Source: Porticoccus sp950063125 (GTDB lineage: Bacteria; Pseudomonadota; Gammaproteobacteria; Pseudomonadales; Porticoccaceae). From it: a stretch of 64,000 nt of DNA. Position numbers and translations under genes: made by a program. The notes below the pieces were generated by a model that was not told the DNA's origin, searched no databases, and worked only from the letters and a program-made list of their open reading frames with translations. Each line of letters starts with the position of its first letter. Position 1 is the stretch's first letter. The stretch lies in the NCBI RefSeq assembly GCF_963973895.1, contig NZ_CAXBBF010000001.1; one strand, written 5' to 3'. Shown here piece by piece: positions 45,103 to 54,123 of the stretch.

Positions 45103-47101
45103 GGTTTCCCCGGAAACGGGCCCTGTAGCCAGCTCACCTGAGCTGGCTGATGTGATTGAGAACTCTCTGGAGCAGGCGGTTAGCCGGCTGGAGCGCAGTC
45201 GGGATTTTGCCAAACCCGCGGCGACGCCGCAGGTGCTCGAGCTCTGTCGCCGATTGATGATGCAGCCGGGGGGTATTGAACGGCTCTATCTGTGGGCGCC
45301 CAGACTCGACCGCGCCGGGGTGTTTTTTGGCACCGACTGGCAGGACCCGAAAACGCTGCTGGCCAGTCTGGTGACCAATACCCTCGAGCTGGGTGACCGA
45401 CAGACGCTTGTGATTGAATGTCTCAGCCAGTTGCGGGCGTTGTCAGTGGCTAATGGCAGTTATGTCCGGACCGGATTTTCAGCAGAGCAGGCCCACCATT
45501 TCCTCTCCCAGGTATTGGCCCACAATCTGAGCAAAGTGTTTTCTGCCGGTGTTTCTGAGGCGGAACGACAGAGTCAGCCGGATATGACACAGGTGGTTAA
45601 TGACCTGCTGCATTTTCTGGTGGAGCACGTTGGCTACGAGGATATTCTCGGCAATCTCACCGATGAAATCTGGCGTATTCTCGGTCAGCGTCCGATCCAG
45701 GTTGGCCACGTCAAAGCCATGATCACGCAGATCGCGATTACGTTGGCTAGGGGCGATTACAGTCTCGGTGATGCCCGCCTTGGTGCAGACCGGTTGATCT
45801 CGGCATTGTTCGGACCCACCAAGACCAGCCTGGATGATCTTGGAATACCCCACTATCGGGCGTATCTCGCCGCGATGGATTTCAATGCCCTGCAACAGGA
45901 AGCCCGCGGGTTTGCCCGGGCCATGCATGATGTGGGGTTGGTCTCCGATTACCATGCGGCGTTTTTGCGCTGGCTATTGGAAAATGAACGGGTTGAGTTG
46001 ATTCCCGATGCGCTGGGTCTGAGCAATACCGGGCTGGATTCACTGCAGTGTTACAGCAAGCTGGTCTATCAGCTGATTGAAGAAGCCATCTACCCTGAAA
46101 CCGCCCAAGCGGTTTACGGACTGGCCATGTTGCTGGAGCGCGGTGTCCTCTTCATTCCGCCGATTGGCCCCGGTCTTTGGCGGCAGATATCGCTTGATCT
46201 TTCCGAGAATGCCAACGCTGCGATCAGCGCTGCCTTTGGTCAGGCACTGCCCGCACGGGTCTTCTTGCTGGCCGGGACCCTTTCTGTACTTGGGCAGCCC
46301 CTGGGTCTCGGGCAGGGCAACAACCCTACCTGTCAGTCGGTGCGGGCGATTTCGATGTGGTCGTTCAACGCCCCCGACTACCTGCTACATCTGATTGATC
46401 AGGTTGGACATTTTGATGGCATGTTGATGCACTTTGAAGGGGCGTCCATCAATTCCGCAGAGTTACCCGTGGATCTGACACGAGCTGTACCAATCGACAG
46501 CGATCCGGTTTCCAATTTGCTGGTGCCACACCTCGATCGTATTTATCTCCAGATGGGACGCCTTTGCGCCGACCGTGGTGAGGATCCGCATCGTTGGATC
46601 AATCCGGAGTTTCACGGCTGGTGGGTGGGTCGTGGTTTTAATATCGCCGTCGACGTGGCCACTGGCAAGCTGCACGACTACGATGGTTTTCTGCGCAATT
46701 TCTTTGCCTGTTACCACCCGCTCAACAATGGCAACCAGTTGGTGATTCACCCTCAGCCGGCGGGGTTGGCAGTGACCGACAGCTCGGCGCGGTTCGTGGG
46801 TTGGCATGCCATTACCATCCTGCGAGTGGCACTCGATCAGTCGGGAGAAATGCGGGTTTATTTCTATAACCCGAACAATGACAGTGGGCAAAACTGGGGC
46901 AATGGCATCAAAGTCTCAACCCAGGACAATGGGGAGCGCTATGGTGAGTCCTCGCTACCGTTCAATCAGCTGGCCTCCCGGCTGTATATTTTTCACGATG
47001 ACCCGCTCACGTCCAATGCTGTCTGGGGTGTGGCAGAGGAAGAACTGCAACATGTCAAAGAAATGGCTTTTGCAAGCTGGGCTGCTGACCGTATGGCTTG
47101 A
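45095..47101 (+). CDS. Unknown protein with a papain-like Cys/His/Asn C-terminal domain
   Basis: A 668-residue protein whose family I do not recognise. Residues 1-390 are mostly helical with no motif I can name. The C-terminal part has a candidate papain-like triad: LGQGNNPTCQSVRAISMWSF (Q407 and C413, the oxyanion Gln and nucleophile), VGWHAITILRV (H571) and RVYFYNPNNDSG (N592), in the order and spacing of cysteine hydrolases and transglutaminase-like enzymes. No signal peptide, so cytosolic. It overlaps the ATP-grasp gene by eight bases. A ligase plus amidase pairing (as in glutathionylspermidine synthetase/amidase) is one model; it is inference only. Confidence 0.65.
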   Translation: MSEVSPETGPVASSPELADVIENSLEQAVSRLERSRDFAKPAATPQVLELCRRLMMQPGGIERLYLWAPRLDRAGVFFGTDWQDPKTLLASLVTNTLELGDRQTLVIECLSQLRALSVANGSYVRTGFSAEQAHHFLSQVLAHNLSKVFSAGVSEAERQSQPDMTQVVNDLLHFLVEHVGYEDILGNLTDEIWRILGQRPIQVGHVKAMITQIAITLARGDYSLGDARLGADRLISALFGPTKTSLDDLGIPHYRAYLAAMDFNALQQEARGFARAMHDVGLVSDYHAAFLRWLLENERVELIPDALGLSNTGLDSLQCYSKLVYQLIEEAIYPETAQAVYGLAMLLERGVLFIPPIGPGLWRQISLDLSENANAAISAAFGQALPARVFLLAGTLSVLGQPLGLGQGNNPTCQSVRAISMWSFNAPDYLLHLIDQVGHFDGMLMHFEGASINSAELPVDLTRAVPIDSDPVSNLLVPHLDRIYLQMGRLCADRGEDPHRWINPEFHGWWVGRGFNIAVDVATGKLHDYDGFLRNFFACYHPLNNGNQLVIHPQPAGLAVTDSSARFVGWHAITILRVALDQSGEMRVYFYNPNNDSGQNWGNGIKVSTQDNGERYGESSLPFNQLASRLYIFHDDPLTSNAVWGVAEEELQHVKEMAFASWAADRMA

Positions 47102-47178
47102 TGGTTAACAACGATTGGCCGCTGGGTAGGGTGATATCTTACCGGTCGGCCAATACCGCCCAAGGCATTGTATTTAGC

Positions 47179-47208
47179 TTGGGATTCGCTGGTGGATTTG
47201 TGTACAAT
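47179..47208 (+). promoter_or_regulatory. Candidate promoter of glyA
   Basis: TTGGGA (47179-47184), an 18-base spacer and TACAAT (47203-47208), with a start near 47215, 30 bases before the glyA ATG. The -10 matches five of six. Inferred. Confidence 0.45.
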
Positions 47209-47244
47209 TCATGCTCTTTTCCCCCAGCTACCAGTGTGAGATTC

Positions 47245-48504
47245 ATGTTCGATAAAGATATCAGCATTGCCAGTTTTGACCCCGAAATCTGGGCTGCCAT
47301 TCAACACGAAGAGCAGCGCCAGGAAGAACACCTCGAGCTGATTGCCTCCGAGAATTACACCAGCCCCGCAGTCATGGCTGCGCAGGGTACCAAGCTCACC
47401 AACAAGTATGCAGAGGGCTATCCCCACAAGCGTTACTACGGTGGTTGTGAGTTTGTTGATCAGACCGAGGAATTGGCCATTGAGCGGGTCAAGGTGCTAT
47501 TTGGTGCCGGCTATGCCAATGTCCAGCCCCATTCCGGTTCGCAGGCCAACAGTGCGGTCTATCAGGCGTTGTGCCTGCCGGGCGATACCATCCTCGGTAT
47601 GAGTCTGGATGCCGGTGGGCATCTCACCCACGGTGCCAAACCGAATTTCTCGGGCAAGATTTATCATGCTGTTCAATACGGCCTGGATTCGGAAACCGGT
47701 CTGCTGGACTATCAGCAGGTCGAGACACTGGCACTGGAGCACAAGCCGAAAATGATTGTGGCCGGCTTCTCCGCCTATTCAGGGATACTGGATTGGGCAA
47801 GATTTCGTGAGATCGCCGACAAGGTGGGCGCCTACTTGCTGGTGGATATGGCTCACGTGGCGGGCCTGGTGGCCGCAGGCGTTTATCCCAGCCCAGTCCC
47901 CTATGCCGATGTGGTAACGTCGACTACCCACAAAACCCTGCGGGGTCCCCGCGGCGGTATCATTCTGACCAACAGCGAAGAACTGGCGAAAAAAATTAAC
48001 TCAGCGGTATTTCCCGGTGGTCAGGGTGGCCCCCTGTGCCATGTGATTGCTGCCAAGGCGGTGTCTTTCAAGGAGGCGATGACCGAGGATTTTCGCACTT
48101 ACCAGCAGCAGGTGGTGAAAAATGCCAAGGCCATGGCTGGTGCCTTTATGGAACGCGGTATTCGGATTGTCTCCAAAGGCACTGAAAATCACCTGATGCT
48201 AGTGGATCTGATCGGCAAGGATTATACCGGTAAGGATGCCGACGAGGCCCTCGGCCGGGCCTTCATCACCGTCAACAAGAATGCCGTACCCAATGATCCC
48301 CGCTCACCGTTTATCACCTCGGGGCTGCGGATTGGTACGCCGGCAATTACTACCCGTGGGTTTACCGAGGCTGAGAGTATCCAGCTCACCCACTGGATCT
48401 GCGATGTGTTGGACAGCCTGGAAAACGGTACCTCTGAGCAGGTGATTCCACAGGTAAAGGAAAAGGTGCTGGAGATCTGCGCCAGATTCCCCGTCTATGG
48501 TTAA
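47245..48504 (+). CDS. glyA: Serine hydroxymethyltransferase
   Basis: PLP enzyme converting serine and tetrahydrofolate to glycine and methylene-tetrahydrofolate. The 419 residues match E. coli GlyA (417). Visible are LIASENYTS, the GYPHKRYYGGC loop, VQPHSGSQANSAVY, the PLP-binding STTHKTLRGPRGG (Lys230), and GLRIGTPAITTRGF. The ATG at 47245 is chosen because the protein begins there with MFDKDISI, matching the family; the frame is open upstream but without resemblance. A terminator lies shortly after the stop. Confidence 0.96.
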   Translation: MFDKDISIASFDPEIWAAIQHEEQRQEEHLELIASENYTSPAVMAAQGTKLTNKYAEGYPHKRYYGGCEFVDQTEELAIERVKVLFGAGYANVQPHSGSQANSAVYQALCLPGDTILGMSLDAGGHLTHGAKPNFSGKIYHAVQYGLDSETGLLDYQQVETLALEHKPKMIVAGFSAYSGILDWARFREIADKVGAYLLVDMAHVAGLVAAGVYPSPVPYADVVTSTTHKTLRGPRGGIILTNSEELAKKINSAVFPGGQGGPLCHVIAAKAVSFKEAMTEDFRTYQQQVVKNAKAMAGAFMERGIRIVSKGTENHLMLVDLIGKDYTGKDADEALGRAFITVNKNAVPNDPRSPFITSGLRIGTPAITTRGFTEAESIQLTHWICDVLDSLENGTSEQVIPQVKEKVLEICARFPVYG

Positions 48505-48529
48505 ATGACCGCCGTGATAAGATGGTCAG

Positions 48530-48556
48530 AAAAGCCCTGCTCGAGCGGGGTTTTTT
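48530..48556 (+). terminator. Rho-independent terminator after glyA
   Basis: AAAAGCCCTGCTC and GAGCGGGG form a GC-rich stem (one G-T pair) followed by TTTTTT. It closes the glyA transcript before the nrdR promoter. Confidence 0.8.
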
Positions 48557-48675
48557 GTTTCTGATTGGGTTCTGATTGAAGGTATCGTTTTGTCCCTGTG
48601 ACCGGTTTTACAGAGCGGGTGGCAATGACAAGATGTGGTACCATTTGCGCCTGTTCGAATTCATTGGCAAAACCC

Positions 48676-49149
48676 ATGCACTGTCCTTTCTGTAGAGCCG
48701 ACGACACCAAGGTGATTGATTCCCGGCTGGTAGCCGAAGGCGATCAGGTGCGTCGTCGACGCGAGTGCCTCTCCTGCAAAGAGCGCTTTACCACCTATGA
48801 GGTGGCAGAACTGCTCATGCCGAGAGTGATCAAGCGTGATGACGTGCGCGAGCCGTTTGACGAGGACAAGCTGAGAGCGGGGTTGTTGCGTGCGCTGGAA
48901 AAAAGGCCAGTGAGTATTGAGCGTATTGAAGCAGCCATCTCCCATATTCAGCACCAGATCCGCGCTACTGGGGAGCGTGAGGTGACGTCCCGAATGATTG
49001 GCGAGCAGGTGATGGAACAGTTGCGCGAGCTCGATGAAGTGGCTTATGTCAGATTTGCTTCGGTCTACCGCAGTTTTCAGGATTTGAGCGAATTTCGTGC
49101 AGAACTGGATCGGCTGGAAAAAAACCTGCCTGATATTAAAGGTGCCTGA
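48676..49149 (+). CDS. nrdR: Transcriptional regulator NrdR
   Basis: Zinc-ribbon, ATP-cone repressor of ribonucleotide reductase genes. At 157 residues it is close to E. coli NrdR (149). The zinc ribbon is MHCPFCRADDTKVIDSR with RECLSCKERF (four Cys), and the ATP-cone follows (LMPRVIKRDDVREPFDEDKLRAGLLRALEKR). The ATG at 48676 is fixed by the family N-terminus; its ribosome site is weak. It is five bases before ribD, the common nrdR-ribD arrangement. Confidence 0.95.
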   Translation: MHCPFCRADDTKVIDSRLVAEGDQVRRRRECLSCKERFTTYEVAELLMPRVIKRDDVREPFDEDKLRAGLLRALEKRPVSIERIEAAISHIQHQIRATGEREVTSRMIGEQVMEQLRELDEVAYVRFASVYRSFQDLSEFRAELDRLEKNLPDIKGA

Positions 49150-49154
49150 ATCCG

Positions 49155-50258
49155 GTGAGTAGTCGTCTTGATTTGAGCCTGATGGCCAGAGCTCTGCAAC
49201 TGGCTGCGCGGGGGCGCTACACCACGATGCCCAATCCGGCGGTGGGTTGTGTCATCGCCAGCGGTGATCGGGTGATCGGGGAAGGCTGGCATGAGCGAGC
49301 CGGTGAGCCCCACGCGGAAATTCATGCCCTGAGCGAGGCGGGTGGCGCAGCCAAAGGTGCCACGGCGTATGTCACACTTGAGCCGTGCGGCCATCACGGC
49401 CGCACCCCGCCCTGTGTGGAAGCGCTGATTTTGGCGGGTATATCTCGGGTAGTGTATGCGATGGTGGACCCCAATCCCGAGGTTGCCGGTGCCGGCTTGG
49501 AAAAGCTTCGGCGTGCTGGTATCACTGTGGATGGCCCCGTGCTGGAGGATCAAGCACGGGAACTCAATCGGGGCTTTATCAAGCGGCACCGGCATGGCAT
49601 GCCTTGGGTTACGGTTAAACTGGCCATGAGTATGGATGCGCGCACGGCCATGGCCAGTGGAGAAAGCCAATGGATTACCGGTGTTGCAGCGCGCAGCGAT
49701 GTGCAGCGCCTGCGGGCGCAAAGCTGTGCCATTATTACCGGTTGCGGTACGCTGTTGCTCGATGATCCATCCCTCACCGTTCGAGCCGCCGAGCTGGGAC
49801 TTGAGGATGCAGCCGGGATCGCCATGCGACAACCGCTCAGGGTGGTGGTGTGTGGTAAAAGCCCTTTGCCGTCCGCGGCAACCCTGCTAACCGATGGCGG
49901 CAGGACATTGCTGGTGTCACCGGTAGAGAAAAATATTCCCGGTGTGGCATCGCTCACCCTCGACAGGGGTGACGGTAACGTGGATCTGGCAGCCCTGCTG
50001 CGACAGCTTGCAAGGCTGGAGTGCAATCGTGTGCTGGTGGAGGCCGGGGCGACGCTCGCTGGTGCGTTTGTAAGCGAGGGGCTGGTGGATGAGCTGATCG
50101 TTTACATGGCGCCGACATTACTCGGCAGTCTGGCGAGGCCTATGCTGGTGTTGCCTTTTGATAATATGGATCAGCAATTGCCCTTGAAGATACGGGATGT
50201 TCGTATGGTGGGTGACGATTTGCGAATCACGTCGGAACCCTCGACACCGTCCTGGTAA
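49155..50258 (+). CDS. ribD: Bifunctional pyrimidine deaminase/reductase RibD
   Basis: Second and third steps of riboflavin synthesis: deamination of the pyrimidine from GTP and reduction of its ribose chain. The 367 residues match the fused enzyme (E. coli 367). The deaminase half shows zinc ligands H53 and E55 (HAE), and C78 and C87 in EPCGHHGRTPPC. The reductase half starts near residue 148 (WVTVKLAMSMDARTAM) and has the NADPH-binding VEAGATLAGAFV. The start is a GTG at 49155, five bases after nrdR, and aligns with the E. coli N-terminus. Confidence 0.95.
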   Translation: MSSRLDLSLMARALQLAARGRYTTMPNPAVGCVIASGDRVIGEGWHERAGEPHAEIHALSEAGGAAKGATAYVTLEPCGHHGRTPPCVEALILAGISRVVYAMVDPNPEVAGAGLEKLRRAGITVDGPVLEDQARELNRGFIKRHRHGMPWVTVKLAMSMDARTAMASGESQWITGVAARSDVQRLRAQSCAIITGCGTLLLDDPSLTVRAAELGLEDAAGIAMRQPLRVVVCGKSPLPSAATLLTDGGRTLLVSPVEKNIPGVASLTLDRGDGNVDLAALLRQLARLECNRVLVEAGATLAGAFVSEGLVDELIVYMAPTLLGSLARPMLVLPFDNMDQQLPLKIRDVRMVGDDLRITSEPSTPSW

Positions 50259-50315
50259 AAGATGACAAATTGAGCTTAATCGACTGGTAACCGCGTGCTG
50301 GTGGGCGCAGGTATT

Positions 50316-50924
50316 ATGTTTACAGGCATTATTGAAGCAGTTGGCGAAATCGTGGTCTGTGAGCCTCGCAGTGGCGATCTGCGGTTGCGGGTTAAAACCT
50401 TTGGTCTGGATCTCGGCAGTATTGGCCTGGGTGACAGTATCGCCACCAACGGCGTTTGTCTGACCGTAATAGCATTGCCCGGCGACGGTTATGTCGCCGA
50501 TGTGTCTTCGGAGACCCTGGCGAACACCACTATTGGTGGCTGGCAGGCGGGTACGCCTGTCAATCTTGAGCGGGCATTGACGCCTTCGAGCCGCCTGGGA
50601 GGCCACCTGGTTTCCGGCCATGTGGACGCGGTGGGCGAAGTGCTGAGCCGCCACCCCGATGCGCGGTCTGAGCGTTTTCGTCTGCGTGCCCCCGATTCGC
50701 TGGCAAAATATATTGCCCACAAGGGATCCATCACCGTAGATGGCACCAGCCTTACGGTAAATCGTGTGGAGGGCGCAGAGTTCGAGCTGAATATTGTTCC
50801 CCATACACTCGAGAATACGGTGATGGGTACCTATGTACCCGGCAGTCGGGTCAACCTCGAAGTTGATCTGGTGGCTCGCTACCTGGAGCGGCTACTGTTG
50901 GGTGACAAGGCGGCAGAGGTCTAA
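50316..50924 (+). CDS. ribE: Riboflavin synthase alpha chain
   Basis: Dismutates two 6,7-dimethyl-8-ribityllumazines to riboflavin. The 202-residue protein has the two internally similar lumazine-binding domains: FTGIIEAVGEI with NGVCLTV in the first, and GHLVSGHVDAVGEV with SITVDGTSLTVN in the second. The ATG at 50316 (MFTGII) is the family start; the in-frame GTG some codons earlier is not. It lies 57 bases after ribD and is named ribE (ribC in E. coli). Confidence 0.95.
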   Translation: MFTGIIEAVGEIVVCEPRSGDLRLRVKTFGLDLGSIGLGDSIATNGVCLTVIALPGDGYVADVSSETLANTTIGGWQAGTPVNLERALTPSSRLGGHLVSGHVDAVGEVLSRHPDARSERFRLRAPDSLAKYIAHKGSITVDGTSLTVNRVEGAEFELNIVPHTLENTVMGTYVPGSRVNLEVDLVARYLERLLLGDKAAEV

Positions 50925-50969
50925 CCGAAGTACGACCGCGACAAACAGACAGTTAGAGAAGATCGAATT

Positions 50970-52082
50970 ATGGCATTGAATACTATCGAAGAACTGGTTA
51001 CCGATATTCGCCAGGGGAAAATGGTCATCCTCATGGACGACGAGGATCGTGAAAATGAAGGCGATCTGGTTATGGCCGCAACCATGGTTCGCCCGGAAGA
51101 TATTAATTTTATGGCTACCCACGGCCGCGGGCTGATCTGCCTGACACTCTCCGAGGATCGCTGTCGACAGTTGAACTTGCCCTTGATGGTGGATGCCAAC
51201 AAGGCAAGCCACGGCACCAATTTCACCGTGTCCATTGAAGCGGCCGAAGGCGTTACCACTGGCATCTCTGCGGCCGACCGCGCCCGGACAGTGCAGGTGG
51301 CGGTGTCCAGCAATGCCAGGCCTCAGGATATTGTGCAACCGGGGCACATCTTTCCCCTCAAGGCCCAGCCGGGTGGCGTACTGAGTCGTGCGGGACATAC
51401 GGAGGCCGGTTGCGACCTGGCTCGCATGAGCGGCTTTGAGCCGGCGGCAGTGATAGTCGAAATCATGAATGATGACGGCACCATGGCCCGGAGAGCTGAT
51501 CTGGAAGCCTTTGCGATCAAGCACCAGTTGAAAATCGGCACTATCGCCGATCTGATTCATTATCGGCTGGTGACTGAGAAAACCGTCAGTTGCATCAATG
51601 ATCGTCCCATTGATACCCAATACGGTCGGTTTGATCTGAAAACCTATCTCGACGTGGCTCGCAATGAAAAACATTTCGCGTTGGTGATGGGTGATGTGAC
51701 GTCGGGTGAGCCGCCGCTGGTGCGGGTGCACATCAATAAATCATCCCGCGACCTGTTTGCCATGGAGCCCGGTGATGGTTACCGGAGCTGGAGCCTGTCG
51801 CGCGCCATGGAGAAAGTCGCCGAGGAGGGCCGCGGAGTTGTCGTGTTCCTCTACTACCCGGAGACGGCGGATGACATTGATGCCAATGTCGACGAAATGC
51901 TCAATCGTGAACCATCAAGGTCCCAGCAGGCAGGTGAGGTGGTGTATCAGCAGGTCGGCACTGGCTCACAGATACTGATGGATCTCGGCATCCATAAAAT
52001 GCGCCTGATGAGCGCGCCGTTTCGTTTCACCGGCATTTCCGGGTTTGATCTGGAAGTCGTCGAATACATCAATTGTGATTGA
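50970..52082 (+). CDS. ribBA: RibBA-like: dihydroxybutanone phosphate synthase with degenerate RibA half
   Basis: The N-terminal half is an intact RibB, which makes 3,4-dihydroxy-2-butanone 4-phosphate from ribulose 5-phosphate: MDDEDRENEGDL at about 22-33, MATHGRGLICL, and RAGHTEAGCDLA. The C-terminal half has the GTP cyclohydrolase II fold signature (LVMGDVTSGEPPLVRVHI) but lacks the three zinc cysteines of HSECLTGDxxxSxRCDC; here that region reads HINKSSRDLFAMEPGDGY. The 370-residue protein is therefore monofunctional RibB with an inactive tail, a form common in proteobacteria; a separate intact RibA is encoded at 55417. Confidence 0.93.
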   Translation: MALNTIEELVTDIRQGKMVILMDDEDRENEGDLVMAATMVRPEDINFMATHGRGLICLTLSEDRCRQLNLPLMVDANKASHGTNFTVSIEAAEGVTTGISAADRARTVQVAVSSNARPQDIVQPGHIFPLKAQPGGVLSRAGHTEAGCDLARMSGFEPAAVIVEIMNDDGTMARRADLEAFAIKHQLKIGTIADLIHYRLVTEKTVSCINDRPIDTQYGRFDLKTYLDVARNEKHFALVMGDVTSGEPPLVRVHINKSSRDLFAMEPGDGYRSWSLSRAMEKVAEEGRGVVVFLYYPETADDIDANVDEMLNREPSRSQQAGEVVYQQVGTGSQILMDLGIHKMRLMSAPFRFTGISGFDLEVVEYINCD

Positions 52083-52151
52083 TTCCCGCGGATCGTTCAG
52101 TGGGGATCTGGAAGCTGTTTTCACAGGCTGTAAACCTATCGGAAAAAGACC

Positions 52152-52622
52152 ATGAGTGAATATCGCCCCGATGAGGGTAGTTTTAACGTGGAGGGCGCAC
52201 GCATCGCTATTGTAGTGGCGCGCTGGAACAGTCAGATTACCGACAGCCTGTTGGCGGGTGCGCAGCGGGCATTGTTGCGTCACGGTATCGGCGAGCGGGC
52301 TATTGATCTGTTCTGGGTTCCCGGCGCCTTTGAGCTGCCGCTGACCTGCAGTCGGGCGGCAAAAACCCGCCGTTATGATGCTGTGGTTGCCCTGGGGTGT
52401 GTGATCCGTGGGGGCACACCGCATTTTGACTATGTGTGCAGCGAGACTACCCGTGGCATCGGGGAGGTCGCTCTGCAGGAGGGCCTGCCCGTCGCCTTTG
52501 GTGTTTTGACAACCGATGATCTGGCGCAGGCGCAACAGCGCGCTGGTGATAATCAGGAAAATAAGGGAGAAGAAGCGGCGCTGACCGCACTGGAAATGAT
52601 CTCCCTTTTCCGTCAGCTTTAG
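52152..52622 (+). CDS. ribH: 6,7-dimethyl-8-ribityllumazine synthase
   Basis: Condenses the pyrimidine from RibD with the RibB product to give the riboflavin precursor; forms icosahedral or pentameric shells. The 156 residues match the family. Markers are IVVARWNSQIT, WVPGAFELPL, the ALGCVIRGGTPHFDYVC loop with catalytic H91, and FGVLTTDDLAQAQQRA. The ATG at 52152 follows a weak purine-rich site (GGAAAAAGACC). It is in line with ribBA and nusB. Confidence 0.96.
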   Translation: MSEYRPDEGSFNVEGARIAIVVARWNSQITDSLLAGAQRALLRHGIGERAIDLFWVPGAFELPLTCSRAAKTRRYDAVVALGCVIRGGTPHFDYVCSETTRGIGEVALQEGLPVAFGVLTTDDLAQAQQRAGDNQENKGEEAALTALEMISLFRQL

Positions 52623-52631
52623 GAGATTGTC

Positions 52632-53072
52632 TTGTCATTGCCCTCAACACGAAGAAAAGCTCGCCAGTTACTGGTTCAGGCATTGTATCAATGGCAGCTT
52701 TCCGGTTCAGACTTGCACAGTATCGAAGCGGAATTTTTTGTCGACAACAATATGCGCAAGGTGGATACCGAGTTTTTTCGGGAGTTGTTACACGGTATTC
52801 CGCGGCATCTGGACGAACTGGATGCTGTTTACGGCGCCCACCTCGACCGCAAGAATACCGATCTGGACCCGGTGTCCAGGGCGCTGCTGCGCATGGGCAG
52901 TTATGAGTTGTGTTATCGCATCGATGTCCCCTACAAGGTGGCCATCAATGAGGCGGTCAATCTGGCCAAGACCTTTGGTCCAACCGATGCGTACAAATAT
53001 ATCAACGGCATCCTCGATAAAGTGGCCGCTGAACGCAGGGCGGTGGAAGTAAAGGCAGCCAGGACGCGCTGA
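52632..53072 (+). CDS. nusB: Transcription antitermination factor NusB
   Basis: RNA-binding component of the NusB/NusE complex for rRNA antitermination. The 146 residues match E. coli NusB (139). It shows RRKARQLLVQALYQWQLSG at the N-terminus, VSRALLRMGSYELCYR in the middle, and INEAVNLAKTFGPTDAYKYINGILDKVA at the end. The start is the TTG at 52632, six bases after AGGAG, nine bases beyond ribH. Confidence 0.95.
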   Translation: MSLPSTRRKARQLLVQALYQWQLSGSDLHSIEAEFFVDNNMRKVDTEFFRELLHGIPRHLDELDAVYGAHLDRKNTDLDPVSRALLRMGSYELCYRIDVPYKVAINEAVNLAKTFGPTDAYKYINGILDKVAAERRAVEVKAARTR

Positions 53073-53103
53073 CTCTCTTTCCACCATCCCGGGCAGGGTG
53101 AAT

Positions 53104-54066
53104 ATGTCACTCAATGAATTTTCGCTGATCGAGCACTACTTTTCCGCCATTGGTCAGGCTGATGGAGTGATGTTGGGCGTCGGAGACGACGCCGCGCTAC
53201 TGGATATTCCAGCAGGCCAGCATCTGGTTGTTTCGGTGGATACATTGGTCGCCGGAGTGCATTTCCCCCATGATGCGGCCCCCGATGATATTGCCCGTCG
53301 CGCCTTGCGGGTTAACCTCAGCGATCTGGCGGCAATGGGGGCAACCCCCCGCTGGTTTACGTTGGCACTGACACTGCCCGGCGCTGATATGGATTGGCTG
53401 AAGGCATTTTCCCGGGCATTGGCGATGGATGCAGACCAGTTTGGCTGTGCCCTGGTTGGTGGTGATACCACTGCCGGGCCGCTGAGTATTTCCATCCAGG
53501 TCATGGGTCTGGTGCCAGCGGGTCGGGCGCTGACTCGCAGTGGCGCCCGGGCAGGCGATCATGTTTTTGTCACCGGGACGTTGGGTGAGGGTGCGGCGGC
53601 ACTGCTGTTGTTTGAGCCCTCGGCAAAACTCGCCGCGGCGGTCAGTGAGCGATTGCGAAAACGCTTTTATCAACCCGCTCCCCGGCTGCAGGAAGGGCTG
53701 AATTTGCGTGGTATTGCATCGGCGGCACTGGATGTATCGGACGGTTTGTTGGCAGATCTCGGGCATATCGCTGAACAAAGTGCCCTCGGTGCCGAGCTGC
53801 AGTTATCTGCGTTGCCGGTGGCACCCTGGTTGAAGAAACTGGCCGATGCCGGGACGGTGCAGAATTGGGTGTTGTGCGGTGGTGACGACTATGAGCTTTG
53901 TTTTACGGTATCGCCTGAAAACCTGGCTGCAATTGACGGTATGATAGCCAGGGGTGAGTTAATCGCCACCTGTGTTGGCCGGATGACCACAACCGCAGGA
54001 ATCCGCTGTATTGATGGCAACGGCATGTCGGTGCAGGTTGGGCAGACGGGTTATCGGCACTTTTAG
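53104..54066 (+). CDS. thiL: Thiamine-monophosphate kinase
   Basis: Phosphorylates thiamine monophosphate to the active diphosphate. The 320 residues match E. coli ThiL (325). It has the acidic metal-binding loop VGDDAALLDI, SVDTLVAGVHFP, LRVNLSDLAAMGATP, GGDTTAGPLSI, and the late ALDVSDGLLADL and WVLCGGDDYELCF. The ATG at 53104 is favoured over a GTG six bases earlier because GGG spacing is better. In line with nusB and pgpA, the usual gammaproteobacterial arrangement. Confidence 0.95.
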   Translation: MSLNEFSLIEHYFSAIGQADGVMLGVGDDAALLDIPAGQHLVVSVDTLVAGVHFPHDAAPDDIARRALRVNLSDLAAMGATPRWFTLALTLPGADMDWLKAFSRALAMDADQFGCALVGGDTTAGPLSISIQVMGLVPAGRALTRSGARAGDHVFVTGTLGEGAAALLLFEPSAKLAAAVSERLRKRFYQPAPRLQEGLNLRGIASAALDVSDGLLADLGHIAEQSALGAELQLSALPVAPWLKKLADAGTVQNWVLCGGDDYELCFTVSPENLAAIDGMIARGELIATCVGRMTTTAGIRCIDGNGMSVQVGQTGYRHF

Positions 54067-54123
54067 TCTTTTTGTTGGCCGCTGGTATGATTGATGCTGG
54101 CTACTGGTTTCCAGGTGTAGTGA

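Noticed and set aside
50925..50969. FMN riboswitch upstream of the riboflavin genes
   Set aside because: Only 45 bases separate ribE and ribBA, too short for an RFN element, and no RFN-like block was seen before ribD or ribA either.
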